This document shows, piece after piece, positions 21,701 to 36,700 of a stretch of 64,000 bases of DNA. The position numbers and the translations under genes are program-made. Source of the stretch: Brachycybe producta (lineage: Eukaryota; Arthropoda; Diplopoda; Playtdesmida; Andrognathidae). The stretch covers positions 713,501 to 777,500 of the forward strand of contig JAUPFP010000008.1 of assembly GCA_036925085.1 (NCBI GenBank), read 5' to 3'. The first letter of the stretch is position 1. Every line of letters begins with the position of its first letter. The notes beneath the pieces are model-generated. The model was not told the origin of the DNA and searched no databases. It was given only the letters and a program-made list of their open reading frames with translations.

Positions 21701-24700
21701 CAGGATCTGGGAAGTAAAGATCTCAAGAGGGAAAAAGTGTTCCTTGTTTGCCAGATAGTTCGAATAGGTTAGAAAATAAATGAATATAGATTGTTTGTTA
21801 AAATACAGCGTGTGTAATAATAACGAATCTTTTGCTTTTTCTCTGGTCAATCACTTTACTTATGAGTAAGGCCGAAACTTTCATACAATTTAAAATTCAG
21901 AAATGTGCAACCTGTTTTCAGAAATCATACGTTTTATGTAAATAGAAAAGAATCCCCAAAAAAATTCAAAATATGGATTAAAATTGAAAAATTATGAAAA
22001 GAAAAATTGTATACAATAAAGGAAAGCCACAATATATTAAATTTCTGGATCAGAGGTTAGAACACGAAATGCAACAGCAAAACAAATTGATTTCAGAAAG
22101 TATTTTTTTTAAAAAAGGTATTTTTTAAAAGAAATAAGTGTAATTATGCAACTTTAAGCAGAGTGGCACAACTAAAAAAAAACACTTTTTTGGTTAAAAA
22201 TGAGTTTAAAGTTGCATTTTTTCTATCTCAATGTATTGTAGGAGAGCCAAATAAACCGATGTTAGAAATAGTTAAAACGGTTTTTGCACTTAAAAGCTCA
22301 GCAAAGCAAGCCATTAATCTTCTCTGAACTTTTAACTTATTTTCCCCAAAAAGTGTTTTTTTGAATTGTGCCACGCTTCTTGCCGAGGTGCGATATGACA
22401 TTTATATGGTATCATAGCGGGTTGGTATCGTGGTCTATGGATGGTATCATAAAGGGATTTGAACTGTCAATATGTGTTTTGTGCATTTTATGCAAACTTT
22501 TGGCCTTACTCTTGAGTTATGACAGTATTAGTTATTAAAAGTAACTTATGGACTCTTAAGAAAAATTAATTGTCTATTAGAAACATAGGTCGATGTAAAA
22601 TAATAAAATGCAATTTTATGATGGTACCTTTGAGAATAAACGTTTTATAGCAGTTACAAAAATGCTTAATTTCATATTTTCTCCCAACTTTAAAGTGATA
22701 AGGGTAGAATTAATACAGTACGTCATTTGCAAGCTACCGTAAAGCGTTTATTTTTCAAAGATAATATAATGAAAGTATTACGTTAATTATTTCTCTTGGT
22801 GAGTTCGTATGAAACTTATTATTTTTTAGTTGCTTACAAAAACAGTAGATCAGACTAAAGTTGAAATTGTGTTCTGATTTTTTCGAGACCTGCGCGTAGT
22901 GAGTTCAAAACCGACTCTTGAAACCAAAACTGTCTGTTGTGTGTAGGTCCCATGGAAATGAAAGACAATGATAACAGACGAATGTCGACCATTCATAGAA
23001 AGCACAACGAAACTGTACGGCGGCCATTCGGTGTTGCTGTCATAGACGTAACTGGAGTCATTTCGGGGGCTGTGGACAATGATGATGAATATTTTGTTCC
23101 TTTCTTACAGTGAGTATGTGTGTGTTCAATAGTATAACTTATTTCACTCGAAATGCTAACTCTTTTCTAAGATGTGGAGAGCACGATTTTCTGGACACTG
23201 TTGTGAGAAAACTAACATCACTCAAAGAACTCAGCCAAAGGGAACACAAGGGTCAAGGATTACATGTGTCACTCAGATTACTACACGGCGATCTAAAACA
23301 AGTGAGGAACAACTGTTTAATATTACACTGGAACTTAAAATCACAATTTAATCGTCCACTTTTAGGTTAGAGAGGGAAATCCTCACCTGATATCCAGTAC
23401 GATGGCCACCGCAAGGAAAATGGGTTTTCCAGAAGTGATTCTACCGGGCGACGTGCGGAATGACCTTTATTTAACTCTGGTAATGGGAGAGTTCACTAAA
23501 GGAAGCAAAACCTCGGATAAGAATGTTGAAGTTACGGTCAAAGTGTGCAATGAAAAGGGACAGTGCATTCAGGTCAGCTCCTTACTTCAACACCTAACAA
23601 TGAAAAGTATCTCTCTCGTGTATTTTGTTGTTTCTTATTTGAATTGCTTAATTTATTGCAGCAAGTGATAAGCATGGGTGGTGGCTCTCCGTCTGAAAAC
23701 ACTTATTCGAGTGTCGTTTATTACCACGAAGACAAACCAAAGTGGTATGAAACAATCAAAGTGGCCATTCCAATCGAGGAATTTTACGGTGCTCATCTGG
23801 TATTCCGATTCAAGCACAGATCATCAAATGAAGGTTGAATTTGTGTGTTTAAATCTAAAAAAAATGAATTGTCAACCACAATTGTATATATGAATGTTGT
23901 ACATTAGCTAAAGATCGAGCGGAAAAGTCGTTTGCCTTATCGTTTGTCAAATTAATGCAACCAAATGGAACTACACTTCAAGATGAAGTTCACGATTTAC
24001 TCGTATACAAGGTGCAAAATATAGATAAAACCTAAATGGAAGCAGTTCGATAATATTGTCGGCAAATAATATTTTAATTCAGGTCGATCACAAAAAGTTT
24101 GACGAGACGAATACGAGTTATCTTTCACTTCCGTATTCTCGAAGTGAACTGGATGCACTGAAGGCCGGTGATTCTCCATCTAAGGTGTTTCCGGTAACCG
24201 GTTTAACTCTAAGCAATAAAGATTCGTTCCAAATCTCAACGGTTACGTGTTCAACCAAATTAACTCAAAATGGTATTAAAGTGATTAACTTGTGGAACAT
24301 CAGTCATGAGGTTTTAATGTTATTTTTTGATGTTTCAGTTGATCTTTTGGGTTTGCTGAAATGGCGAGACAACCCAAGTAAACTTCAGGACAGCTTAAGA
24401 GCTTTGTGCAATGTTAACGGTGAAGTAGTCAAGGTATAAACAGCGAATGATGGAAGATTAGCGACGAAAACAATTCAAATTATTCTTTTGCTTTTGTACA
24501 GTTTTTGCAGGACACGTTAGATGCCCTTTTTGCCATCCTTATGGAAAATACAGATTCTAATGCCTACGACACGCTTGTGTTCGATTCTCTGGTAAAATTG
24601 TTTACAATTCTAGAGATTCAATAGCGAAGCATGATTTTTTGTTCATTACGCATAGGTCTTCATTTTGGGTCTCATTTCTGACGAGAAATACAAACACTTT

Positions 24701-27700
24701 CTACCGATTCTTGATACGTACATCGAACATAATTTCAGTGCAACACTTGCATACGAGTAAACAATTGAGTCATTTTCGGGCCATTCGTCTTCTTTCGATC
24801 TTTTTTTCTTAATCAATGTGTGGCGTTTATTTTTCAGTAAGCTTATTAAAGTTTTGAAGTTGTACGTAGAGTCTGCGAACGACACCAGCATTAGCTACAC
24901 TTTGTTCAAAACAATGCGTTCATTAGAATATATTTTCAAGTTTATCGTTCGATCGAGAGAACTGTTCTCGCAGTACGTATAAATCTAGAAGAAAATGTGA
25001 GACGTTAGAAGACCTTAGATTTTTTTTTTATCCTGCAGACTAAACGAAGGCAAAGGAAAGCAACAGTTTGAGATGTCCTTCAAACAACTGTTGCAGGCTA
25101 TCAATGTTCTAATGCTGTATAAAACAGATCACACATTTAGTATCCAGGAGGCTTGTCTCCGATACTTTCCCAGTGCTATTACGGACATTTTAACTGTTTT
25201 CGATGCCAAGGAGCTTAGGTTTGTGTTTGTGAATGTGAATTAAACAGAAATATGCTAGCAATTTTTACTGTTATATGTAAAGCAACCAGAAAAATGTGTT
25301 TTGCAGCAAAGAACCTAGTTAGAGGCTAGATTTTTAATGTGAACAAGAATAACTTTAAACCTCTAGCCTCTAACCAGATTATTTTTTTTTATTGAAAACG
25401 CATTTTTCTGGATGCCTTTGCTATTTTTGTTGTTTGTGGCGTTGACCATGAATAAAAAGATCTTTTTTTATGAAATTGTAAAGAATACCGACAGTTTTTT
25501 TGGTGTCTTTAGTTCGCTCGTAGTCATCTTGATCGACAATATTGTCGGAGATCGTTTACTAAAGGAAAAGTTGCAGTGCATAAAGAAAGTAGTTCACGGA
25601 CAACTGTTTCAGTTTTCCGAGTGTCGAGCTATTCTGTTGCCGACCATCGTACAAAAACATGTTAAGAACTTGTTGGAAAACAATCAAGAGATGGAATCGT
25701 GCGTGGAAATCATCAGTGATATACTCGAGGTCCTTCACAATCAACGAGTGGCGAGTGTCGTGTCTTTTGCTTAGTTATGTGATGGTGGATGACTGATTTT
25801 ATCAAATAATTTTGATTTTTAATTTACAGGGGACGACTTGTGACGACATAAGCATAATAACACTTTCTATATTTCGTACTGTTATCCAAACCTTTATAAA
25901 GAAAAACAAAGGAGATCCTCTAGAAGTATTACCTTTATTGTTTTCCGATGGCATTGTACATCGAGTTATCTAATGTTTGTGTCCTTTCTTGGCAGGCTGG
26001 CATCGTTTCCGTGATGATTTCAATCTTTCGACAAATGGAAGCTCGTCACTACATGGAATATATCGATAGTTTCACTCAGAAAAGTGACCTTTTCGACTTT
26101 GTCATCGAGATCCTGATGGTCTTCAGTGATTTAGTTGCTAGAGAAGTGTTTCCAAGAGACTGGAATGAAATGATCATGTTACAAAATAGGTACATAAACA
26201 AACAATAATTATCGATCGAACATGAACTTCACTTCAATTGACTTATTATGACTTTAGCATCATCTTAAAAGCTGTTCGACACATTTCGCATACTATCAGG
26301 GACAAATTCTCAAACCCCTTTGAGTATCAAGTAAAGAATCACGTTTAGTCGTATCTCTATTGTATTCGAATATTCCTCTTTTCATTTTCTTTTGATTGTT
26401 TTAGGTATGGAATAACTTTTTTCATGGTGCCATTAAGTTCCTTACACAAAAAGCGCTTCAGTTGGAAAACTTTACAGAAAATAAACGGAAGAAAATCATT
26501 TCCAGGTAAACTTAACAAGACGTGATTCCATTGAATCATGAAGATTTTTTTTTTCAAGAGTGAAACTATTAACGTTTCAGGTATAAAGACATGAGACGAG
26601 AAACCGGATTCGAAATACGAGCCATGTGGTTTAATTTGGGCAAGTTTGGGCAAGTAATTTGTGCTTACGACAAGTTTCACATTGTCGATTTTTACAGGTC
26701 AAAATAAGATCCGTTTCGTACCGGGAATGATCGGTCCCTTTCTAGAAATGACTCTTATTCCCGAGAGAGAACTACGTCGTGCCACGATTCCTATCTTTTT
26801 TGACATGATGCAGTGTGAATTCTATTCACCAAAGTATTACATTCCTGGTTATGATAATCACAGAAGTAACACCGTGTATGGTTCAATCAGAGGACATTTT
26901 AATGAGGTTTCACTTCCAACATTTCTCATAAAAGAAAAACTGCAAATTGCATTCAATGTTTTGATTTTTTTTTAGTTTGAACACGAAATGATTACACAGT
27001 TGGATGCTCTCATTGAAGGCGGTCGTGGTGACGAAGAGTACAAGAATTTATTTTATGAAATGTTAGTTAATTTGTTAACTTTTAAGCTAATTTCAAAGAG
27101 TAAACCCCCTTACATTTTAGTAATTTTGAAGTGAAACTTGAATGTGTTTTAGGTTTTAAGACAACTGTTACTGTTACTGTTACTCGTTACTTTTCTGAAA
27201 CATAGAATAACCAGAGTTCGAAAATCAGCTGTTCTTTAAACATGTTAACTAAACTTCTGAAAGATGCTAATCAATATATTTCTTTGCATCTTTTGAAAGA
27301 ATGTCGCAACATTGCGAAAGTCATGCTACAATGAAAGAGCAAGGAATGCGATTCGTGACTATCGTTACAAAATTGATAGAATACCTATTGGAGTATCGTT
27401 CCATCGTTCAAGAGGAGAACAAGGAGAACCGAATGAGCTGTACAGTCAATTTGCTAGTACGATAAAGGACAATTTTGCCTTATTTATTATTGAGCTTCAA
27501 TAGTGAATAAAAGTTGGACTTACTTTATGACTTTTTTGATGACAGGGTTTTTACAACGAGATCAATCGTAAAGAAATGTACATACGATACTTGAACAAAC
27601 TCTGCGACCTTCATCTCGAATGTCAGAACTATACTGAAGCGGCATTTGCTCTTCAGTTGCACACTAAGTTATTAAATGTAATAACAACATGATCAGATTT

Positions 27701-30700
27701 TAATAAGTACAGTGTAATAATTAATGTTGATTGATTTTACGTTTCAGTGGTCTGACGACTCTTTGCCTCAGTTGTTGCGAAACGAGAAATATCTTAAATG
27801 CGAAACACATCGTAGTTTGAAAATACAATTATACGATGACATTATCAATTACTTTGATAAGGGAAAAGTAAGGATGAGGGAATCATTTGTCGAGTTTTAA
27901 AAAATGCATCGAAAAATTAATCTTAATTGACGTATTTCAGATGTGGGAGGCTAGTTTACCATTGTGCAAAGAACTAATTCATCTTCACGACTCAGAAACC
28001 TACGATTACATTGCTCTTGCCGAGTTATTGGTTTGTTTTCAATTGTTATACGTTATGAAATGTTGTATTAGCTTAACATCATTTCAAGATTTATTAAAGT
28101 TGATTCTAAAAAAAAAACTTCACATCCACTTTGTTCCCAAATTTACTGATAAACCCACCTTAATTATCATGGATCGAACGTATTAACGTTTTGTTTTTAC
28201 TTGTAGAAAAAACAGGCCAACGTTTATGATAACATCATGAAGCAAATGAGGCCTGAACCTGAATATTTCCGTGTGGGGTTCTATGGAAAGGGTTTTCCTG
28301 CTTTCGTTCAAAACAAAGTGTTTGTTTACAGAGGAAAAGAATACGAAAGGTTGGACGAATTCAGCGGACGAATGCAAAACGTATTTCCAAAGGCTCAGGT
28401 AAAAACCAGTAATACTAAATATTTTAACAATAATGCTAACCGTTTGAAAAATTAAAACATTAAACTCCCAAATGGAAAATGAAACTAATTCACAGCTGAT
28501 GACAAAGTTGACTCCACCCGGAGACGACATCTTGGAGTCGACTAATCAGCGTATCCTTTAATAATTTTTGCATGAAAAATTGAATGAATGAATGGAATGA
28601 AAATAAATTATAGTTGGTTTCCCATAACTGAAATTGCTTAATAGACCTGCAGATTAACAAAGTGGATCCTTTAATGGAACAGAGAACAGAGTTTACTAAT
28701 CGAACGATACATCATCAGATTTTGAAGTCTGTAACTTGTTAAACCCGTTATGAAAGCATCCTTTATCGAAATAACTTATTTCACACCATCTCGTTTTCTC
28801 AAGGTATTACAAAGTCAACGAAGTTCATAGGTTCTCCTTTTCGAGACCCTTTCGAAAGAAAGAAAGCGATTCTGAAAACGAGTTTGCAGTAAGCTCCAGT
28901 GTTAATTCTACTTTGTATATAAAATCTACATTCTTAGCTTGTTAACTTATTTAACAGACGCTGTGGGTCGAAAGAACAATTCTGTCGACTGCCCAACCGT
29001 TTCCAGGAATACTGAGGTGGTTCCCAGTGACTTCCACTAAAACGGTGTGTTTTAAAAGTTATTTTTTCAGTGTCAAAATTGATCATTTACCACTTTCGTT
29101 AATTCTTTTGTTAGTTTGAGATAACTCCACTGGAAAATGCAGTCGAAACAATGGAAGTGACGAATAAGAAGTTAAGAGAGGCTAACGTGGCTCACAAAAT
29201 GGATCCTCACTTGTCCGTTAACCATTTGGGCATGCTGTTAAATGGTGTCGTCGATGCAGCCGTAATGGGCGGTATCGCAAACTACGAGAAGGTCAGAAGA
29301 GAGAGAGAGAGAACGACAACACACTTGAATTTCAAAAGGCTTTTTTAATTAAACAAAACTGTCTTATTTTAAAAGGCATTTTTCAGTGGCGACTTTGCAG
29401 CCACAAATAACTCAGAAAAAGACCAAATAAATTTACAAAAGCTGAAAAATCTCATTGCAGAACAAGTATGCATTTTCTAAAAAAATGTTTAGCTGTGTTC
29501 ACGTTTTAATGACTGTTAATATTTATATCTTTTAAACCGTAAGATTCCTCTGCTAGAAGTCGGCATAAGGATTCATAAACTAAAAGTTCACGATAGTCTA
29601 AAACCATTCCACGACCGACTCGAAGAATGTTTTGCAAAGATGAAATTAGCGGTTGAAACGAAATACGGAATAAAGGTGGACAGAAGAAAGAAAAGACCAT
29701 AAAAAAAATAGATCATTCGACATTACGCTCAGATTTTTTTCTCTCGTTTTTAAAAAAAGGCACCAGAACCGGAAGTAATAAGCATTCCATCGGTTCGTCG
29801 CATTCAAACGATGCCGACCGAAACAACACATTCTGCAAAGAGTCTTCCTGATCTCAAGAACGTTGGAATTGAGCCGTAAGTTCTTTCGACGAGTAGAAAC
29901 ACACTATACTAATCTAAACCTGCCTTTTAACATCATCTATCATCTGGTTTAATGTGGTTGTGGTATTAATAATGCATGAGTCTGTCTCTGTGTCTTATTC
30001 TTTTTACTTATAACAAAAACATCTCAACTTCCTGATTTCCAAAACTACAGTAGACAGAAACAAGTTCATCTCAGGTAAATCCCTTGTTGCTGCTGTCACA
30101 CATTGCATTAACTGTTTTCCGATTAAATTTAAATATACTTAAAGAGTAAAAGGGTTAAATAGAACTCTGGAAACTTAAGCGTTTTCAAAAAGTCTTTAAA
30201 ACTCGGCTGGAGAGTTGTTTTGGGGTGCATAGATCACGCAAACGTTTTTCGAGAACAATTACATAACTAGAAATGGTAGAAGATTATGCTAAACGTTTTT
30301 TCATTGCATTATCATATCTATTTATAGCAGTCAACATTATTTTGAGAGATATCATCATCATAAAAAAAACTTTTAGCAATTACACCAACTATTATAGTTT
30401 CTAAAACACTTTTGAATTTTTTCTTCGTAATGTTTTTTCTGAAAAAAGTTTGCACGAAAACCTTAAATTTTCACAGAACTGTGGGGAAGGGGAGAAATTT
30501 AACTATCCAGCTACAAAAAAGGAAAAATTTTAAGTGTTTTAGAAACTAGAATTGTAAATTATTTGTTTAGGTCATTGTGCGGTTATTTTCATTGAAAACA
30601 ACAACAACAAGCTGTTTATTTCAGTTTTTAATGAAAAGACGAAATGTGACAACTTTCGACAAAATGTGATAATTTCAAATTGCCACAAAAAGTTTTAGAT

Positions 30701-33700
30701 ATCATCAAGAAAATGTCCAATTTTATTCATTTGTCTTTTTTCTTAAACACTTTCAAATTTTTCTTAAAGTCGCTTCTAAAAACGTAAAGTATCAACTATT
30801 CAGAGATCTATTTCTATTTTTTGTTGTTGTCTTTTTGTGTTTTTTATCTTATGCTGCAATGTAATCTCCAGTAGAAAAGTTTTAAAATATTTATGACGTC
30901 GTTTGATTATACGACAGGAATGCAACGCCGAATGGAGCAAAGAGCTCTGCGGGAACCAGAGTCCAATCGGTATTTGTTAAACCCCTTACATCAAACTCGA
31001 GCAAAACGTTGAAAAAGAGTAGAGAGACGCTGACTCTAAGGAGAACGTCGACCAGTTCGACAACTGCATCTCAGGAGTCAGTTTCAACAGCTCACCAGAC
31101 TGTGTGGTACGATGGAAAACCAGATCCCAGTCAACCAGTGATTGAACTTAAAGAACAGGTAACGTTTCACAAGACCCACATAATAAAACTTAATATTGAT
31201 AAAAAAAAATTTCGGTTTGTTTGCGGGGGGAACAGTTGATCTCTCAACGGCCTCGTAGGTCAGAATGCGAAAAGAGGCTAAGCCGACCGATGAGTGGAGT
31301 GTATCGTGGTTCGACTCCACCGACAACACCAGGTGACGAGATAATTACGATACCACTTGCGGCTGAGAACGAGAAATATACTAAAATATGCTCAAATTTC
31401 AGGTGGTGGTGCCTCGACACAAAGCCTTAATTCTCTAGACGAAGACACGCCACCGCCCTTGCCACAGAAACAGAATGCGGCAGAGTTAGGGAACACAACG
31501 CCAGATATTGGTGTTGCTACAGTTCCGAGCACTTTACCGAGAAGGACTTCATCGAGTACAAACCCATTAGTTAAAGCCAAGAACAAGGTAGGGCAGCTCA
31601 TTTCTCTTTTAAGCCATTCCGATGATAAGTAAAAATAAAAACATAGGAAGTAAGTTCTAGAAACTTAGAAATATAAGTTTACACAAGTCTTAAATTTAGA
31701 GATGAATTTAGGCCGAGAACTTCGATTTCATTCCAAATTGTTTTTTTAAAAAAAATATTTACAGCCATTTTCACAATAGAACCTTGAGAAAAACTCAATT
31801 CAAGTTACACTTTTTGGCCATTATTGCATTGGTCAACATACTTTGTTCATTTTTTTTTTAAGTTCTACTGTGAATATGAATGTTATTTTTACCCTTGAAT
31901 GTCAGTTTGCTGTCGTATGTTATAATTACGAACAATTCGGAGGGGGTTTTTTTTTTTTGGTGCAATTTCATTGAGTACAAAGCGCTATAGGTGCAGTCGT
32001 AACATTCCTATTATATTTTATTTTACCAAAGAACAGAGAAGGGCGGACGGTCAATATTTTAAGTCTGGCCTGGCCAAGATTGTCCTAAGAACATCTTGTG
32101 AAATTTCTACAAATTAATAAGACTAAGGCCAGGCCATTTTTTAATAGACTGTCTGCCCTAATCGAGAAGTGATATTTTTATTTATGTATTTTAAACACAG
32201 TAGAATTCTAATAATTAGTGTAGTTTGTTGTTTTTAGTAATGATGAGTAGTCCATATTTTTTGTATTAGTCATGAAAATGTTTGTAAGTAGTGGGTCGTA
32301 GGTATTTTTTTTATTTTAGCAATTTTAAGAATTCTGAATTTATATATAAATAAATGCCAATAAAAAAAATTAAAAAACTTTGTGCCTAATTTTAATTCAT
32401 GTTAAATCTCATAAATGATTAATGAAATGAATAATGAATAATGAATTTAACAATTAGTTTGTAATACAAGTGGAAGAAACTGTTCAACACGAAAATGGTT
32501 AATACCAAAAAAATCGGATAACACGAAAGATGTGTTCGTGTCCCTGGTACCTTAGAATATATTTTTCATATGTGAATTTATTTCGCCAATGGTGAAAATT
32601 TGACGAAATTTGATAGCTTTTTTTTTAACACAAAATAAAGTTAAAGCCTAGTTTTCAAAATTCACTGTTTCTGTATAATAATCTTATTTATAAAAGGAAT
32701 ATTGTAAAATAAAAAAATTGTTCACATTCTAAAATATGTTATTAAACATTTTTAAAATTAATTTTTTAAACTTTTAATACAAAAATTGTTTAACCTGAAA
32801 AACATTCTGTTCCCTTCCATTTCGTGTTAAACGGTTTCCACTGTATATACAGGTTACAATTTCATACTTCAAAAGTTAAACTTATTAGCCTACTGATGCA
32901 ATTACACAAAGTAGAACTGTTTTCATTTTGAAAAGTATAAAAGCAATTCACATTTCATTTACTTGATTTAAGAAAAAGGCGTTAAATTATAAGAAAATGT
33001 CATTTTCCTCTTAATTTATCCCCCCCCCCTCCTAAAAAACTACTGTGTGAGTTTAGCTACTTGTATTGGGCGTTGAACCTCAAAATGTGTGTTTTTTTAA
33101 CAAAAACAAATAACTATTAATCTCATTTGTGTGTTTTTATTGAGAACATACTAATCCACGTTTAAATGGTTAATGAAAGTAAGTGTTTATTTTATGAGCA
33201 AAAACGAAATGTATTCTCAATTTCTCTCGTGACAACCTAAAATGGGGTTACATTGCAAGGTTGGTATAGGTCGTAACATTACTTATATAACATAACAATA
33301 AGACATAATTATGAATGTGGTCAGCATCATTTAAGTTTTATTTCACCCCTTTCACCTCATAACCAAACCTAACAAAACTGACATACAAACTTTTATAACT
33401 GTTTCATTTGAGGATAAAGTTTTACATCGGATCGGTGCCAGTTTTCCCCAAAAAAAACATACTGAGAATTTTCATTATTATTATTATTATGCCCAAACTC
33501 CCCCACATTTGACCCAGTTGGGGATTTCTCATTTAAAAAAAAATGGTTATTTCAAATTGACCACACAAAACTTTAAAAAATCCCAACTTTACTCAAATAT
33601 GATGGAGGGGTTTTTTTGCGAGAGTTTATAATGTCCGTTGTGTAAAAATGTAGACAGTGGAAAACCCAAACAGTGAAATACTATCTAAATAAACCCATAC

Positions 33701-36700
33701 CGAATTTTTTTTTTCTTGTTCGTATTTTATCCCCAGTTCCCAAAATTACTTCAAGGTGAATCTCGTCCGTCTTTTTTTTATGGAAAAACCTTTACTAAAA
33801 CACACATTTGGTCGAACTTTTTCTTAAACTAAAAAAAAAAAACTCAAGGAATTTTCAAAAACAAAATAACGTCAAACATTAGCAGTAAATCTAATTTTTA
33901 AATATTAAAACCAAAAAATTGTTGAATAAAAAAAAACCTACCAAATGACATTAACTATGATAAAGTGTTGGGAGAATAAAAAAAAATCGCGCGCTTGAAT
34001 TTTATTTACAAATTGCCCTAAATATTACGTTTATTCTTGTTTTTATTTAAATCTTTTGTAGTTTTTTTTATGAATTGTGTGTGTTTAGAAATGATCTTAT
34101 AAAATTTATGAATTTTTTTTAATGTGATTTATGTTATAAAATATAAGATTACTAAGTCAGGGTCTTTTTCTTCTGTTCTAACAATAGCATATCACGAATT
34201 TCAAGCACAAAAATGTTGTGTCAAAAATGGAATTCGAGAATTCCCCCCGCTGAGCAGAAGAAAAAAAAAACCTAATGAATCCAATGAATCGCTCTTAATA
34301 TTTATTGAAAATATTTTTTTATAGAACATTAGTTTAATGATGTTCAAACAAAATTTTTTTTTTCTAAAAAAATAATATTATTTATTCTGATGTCATCAAG
34401 TCAAGGATAAAACTATTCATAATTTTGTTTTTATTACTACTATGATAGGAGCTTCATTTGTTAGTTATTATTATTATTTTTTTATCTATTTAGTGTAAAA
34501 TTTCAAGGCTGAAGTAATCCCATTTATATAAAAAAAGAGTGCAACAATACATTTCTATACCTAGAAATTGCATGAATATAATAAGTATATTGCTTTACAC
34601 AATGTTTTTTTTTTATGAATTTCACCAATAAACCTACTGACATTAATATGATTGTCATGAAAACTAAGAGAAAAGAAAAATTGATCCACTTTTGGACATG
34701 TATGTGTGTATATCATTATGATGTAGGCACCAAAGTGTTAGCCCACACATATGACGGCGAACCCGGAGATATTTATTACCTAACCCTGAAAAAGCCAACC
34801 AAAACTGTGACCACACCACAATCACCAATTTGGGCTTTTAAATCAGTAACATAATAATGCCCATGAATATGATAACAAGAACGCCTTCTGACGAGACTGA
34901 CTAAACAATCTAAGTCTTAAATAAGGGCTAAACACTTATAACGGTGTGGTGATAAGACACTTCAATGCAAATTAAGATGATGTCTCACGGTAAAACCAAA
35001 CACAAAAGCGCCCGCAGACTTGTTTCCTATTATGAGGCGTATGACTAGCGTCTACAATACTACAGAAGAATAAGTAGAACACCATTGTGATTTTCTAAAA
35101 TGTGGCTTCAAAATTAGTTAATTAATTAAAACTTTTCCACATTAAAATTTTTTTTTAAAAAAATTATATTTAAATAGAAAAAAATTCGTTTTGGAAAAGG
35201 TGAGAGGTGCCTGGTTCCCCCCCAATGCCCCTCTCTATGTACGGAGGAGCCCATGATTTATTAATATAATATATTTTTTTTCAAGATCCTGTATCGGTTG
35301 TTATTGTCAATTCTCTCAGATTTATTGCTTTGTTTCATTGTTATACAAATTTGTAGGCTAAACACCATTTATACAACTAATATAATGGAACATTAATTGT
35401 GTTTATTGTTAATAAGAATGCAATGCAAAATGTGTGCAATTGTTGTTTTTTGAACAACAGTCAGCATTCTAACACGCAGATGCATATGACAATTATTTAA
35501 TTCGTTTATTGTCTTAATTTTATTTTCTGGTTCCCTGAATTTGAAAGGGAAGAGATTGTAATCCCATTTTTTTATAAAAAAAAATTCAAAATTTCTAAAT
35601 AACACTAAGGAAATAGAGAAAATTAAAAACTCATTGTGTCAAGATAAAAATTTGTTTTTGCGCTACTGTTCTTCCCACACAAGCAAAACATTTAAGGAAT
35701 ATTTGCAATTCCATAACAACGTCTTATCAAATTTAAAATTTACAAAATAATATGCAATTTTATAAGTAATTTTCAACAAAAAAAAATATTATATATGCAA
35801 GTCAGGTACATGTACAATACAACACATACACTGTACTGTACAGCACGAACAATTGTGTTTTGTGGTTTACACAAATGTCTACAATTGACTAATTGCTGCT
35901 GCCCATAAAAGTTAAAAGAAAATTATTTTATATAGCTAAAAAAAAGTTCTAAATATGATAACATTTTCGACTGACTTCGAAATTGGAGCAGAATTATTAT
36001 TAACCGTTATTTTGTAAGCTATTTTTTTTTGTCTTTCTACTAATATATTTTTTACGATATCTAAAGACATCACGACTTTTAAACCTTTCCTCAATAAAAA
36101 ACCCTTCTAAATAAGGAAATGTTGCTTTTAAATGTAAAGCATAATGTGATACTATAATTAGAAAACATTAATGATTAGAAAAAATTTGTTCAAACTAATT
36201 ACTAATTTGTCATTCATGCAGATTACATTTCAAATGAGTAACCAAGAAAAAGAAAATAAAACTTTATTTCACTTTTCAATTTTAACTTTCACTTTTAAAT
36301 AAAAACTATATAATTATATTGTTTGGAAATAAAAATTTGCACGTCCTTTGTTTAAAAAAAGGCTTAAATTACGTGAGGTCCTCCACAGTCATAAGTTCTT
36401 AGGGGGTGATTCAGTTGGTCAAAGAACGCTCTTGACCCACTTTAAAAATTAAATTGGAACTGCACCTCAAACACTGAACTCCCCGCCTCCTCCTCCTCCA
36501 CCATAGTTACCCACGTACAAAAAAAAATGAAACCACGTTAATCACATTCTATTACAAAAGATTGATTCTTCTATTATTATAAAGAAAGTGTACGTGGCAA
36601 GTCTTCCCTTGTTGATGGCCCCCAAGTACCCCACTTTCTCTCTTTTTTTTATTAAACAAAAAAAAGAGGGAGAGTGAGTGGGTCACTTTTTTAAAAAAGA

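Larger units (their letters stand above)
18784..23301 (+). other. DOCK exons 1-8 (SH3 and linker)
   Basis: Exons 18784-18829, 20614-20697, 20797-21136, 21219-21336, 21405-21629, 21704-21767, 22947-23109 and 23172-23301 (390 codons). The start [16 protein letters not shown] matches MTRW...YGVA of DOCK1. SH3 signatures are EWYYGY and [22 protein letters not shown] and ISENYIVKW follow, as in DOCK1. Confidence 0.93.

Noticed and set aside
26640-26697. Ordinary GT donor at 26653 for DOCK exon 23
   Set aside because: It changes the phase of exon 24 and leads to an early stop. The GC donor preserves the conserved sequence.
27061-27299. Possible extra DOCK exon containing CTGTTACTGTTACTGTTACT
   Set aside because: Exon 25 joins exon 26 in phase and the protein lines up with DOCK1 without it. 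The sequence is a short tandem repeat in the intron.
34615-34854. 79-residue frame in the long DOCK intron
   Set aside because: No known motif, no convincing splice sites and AT-rich codon use. Treated as chance.
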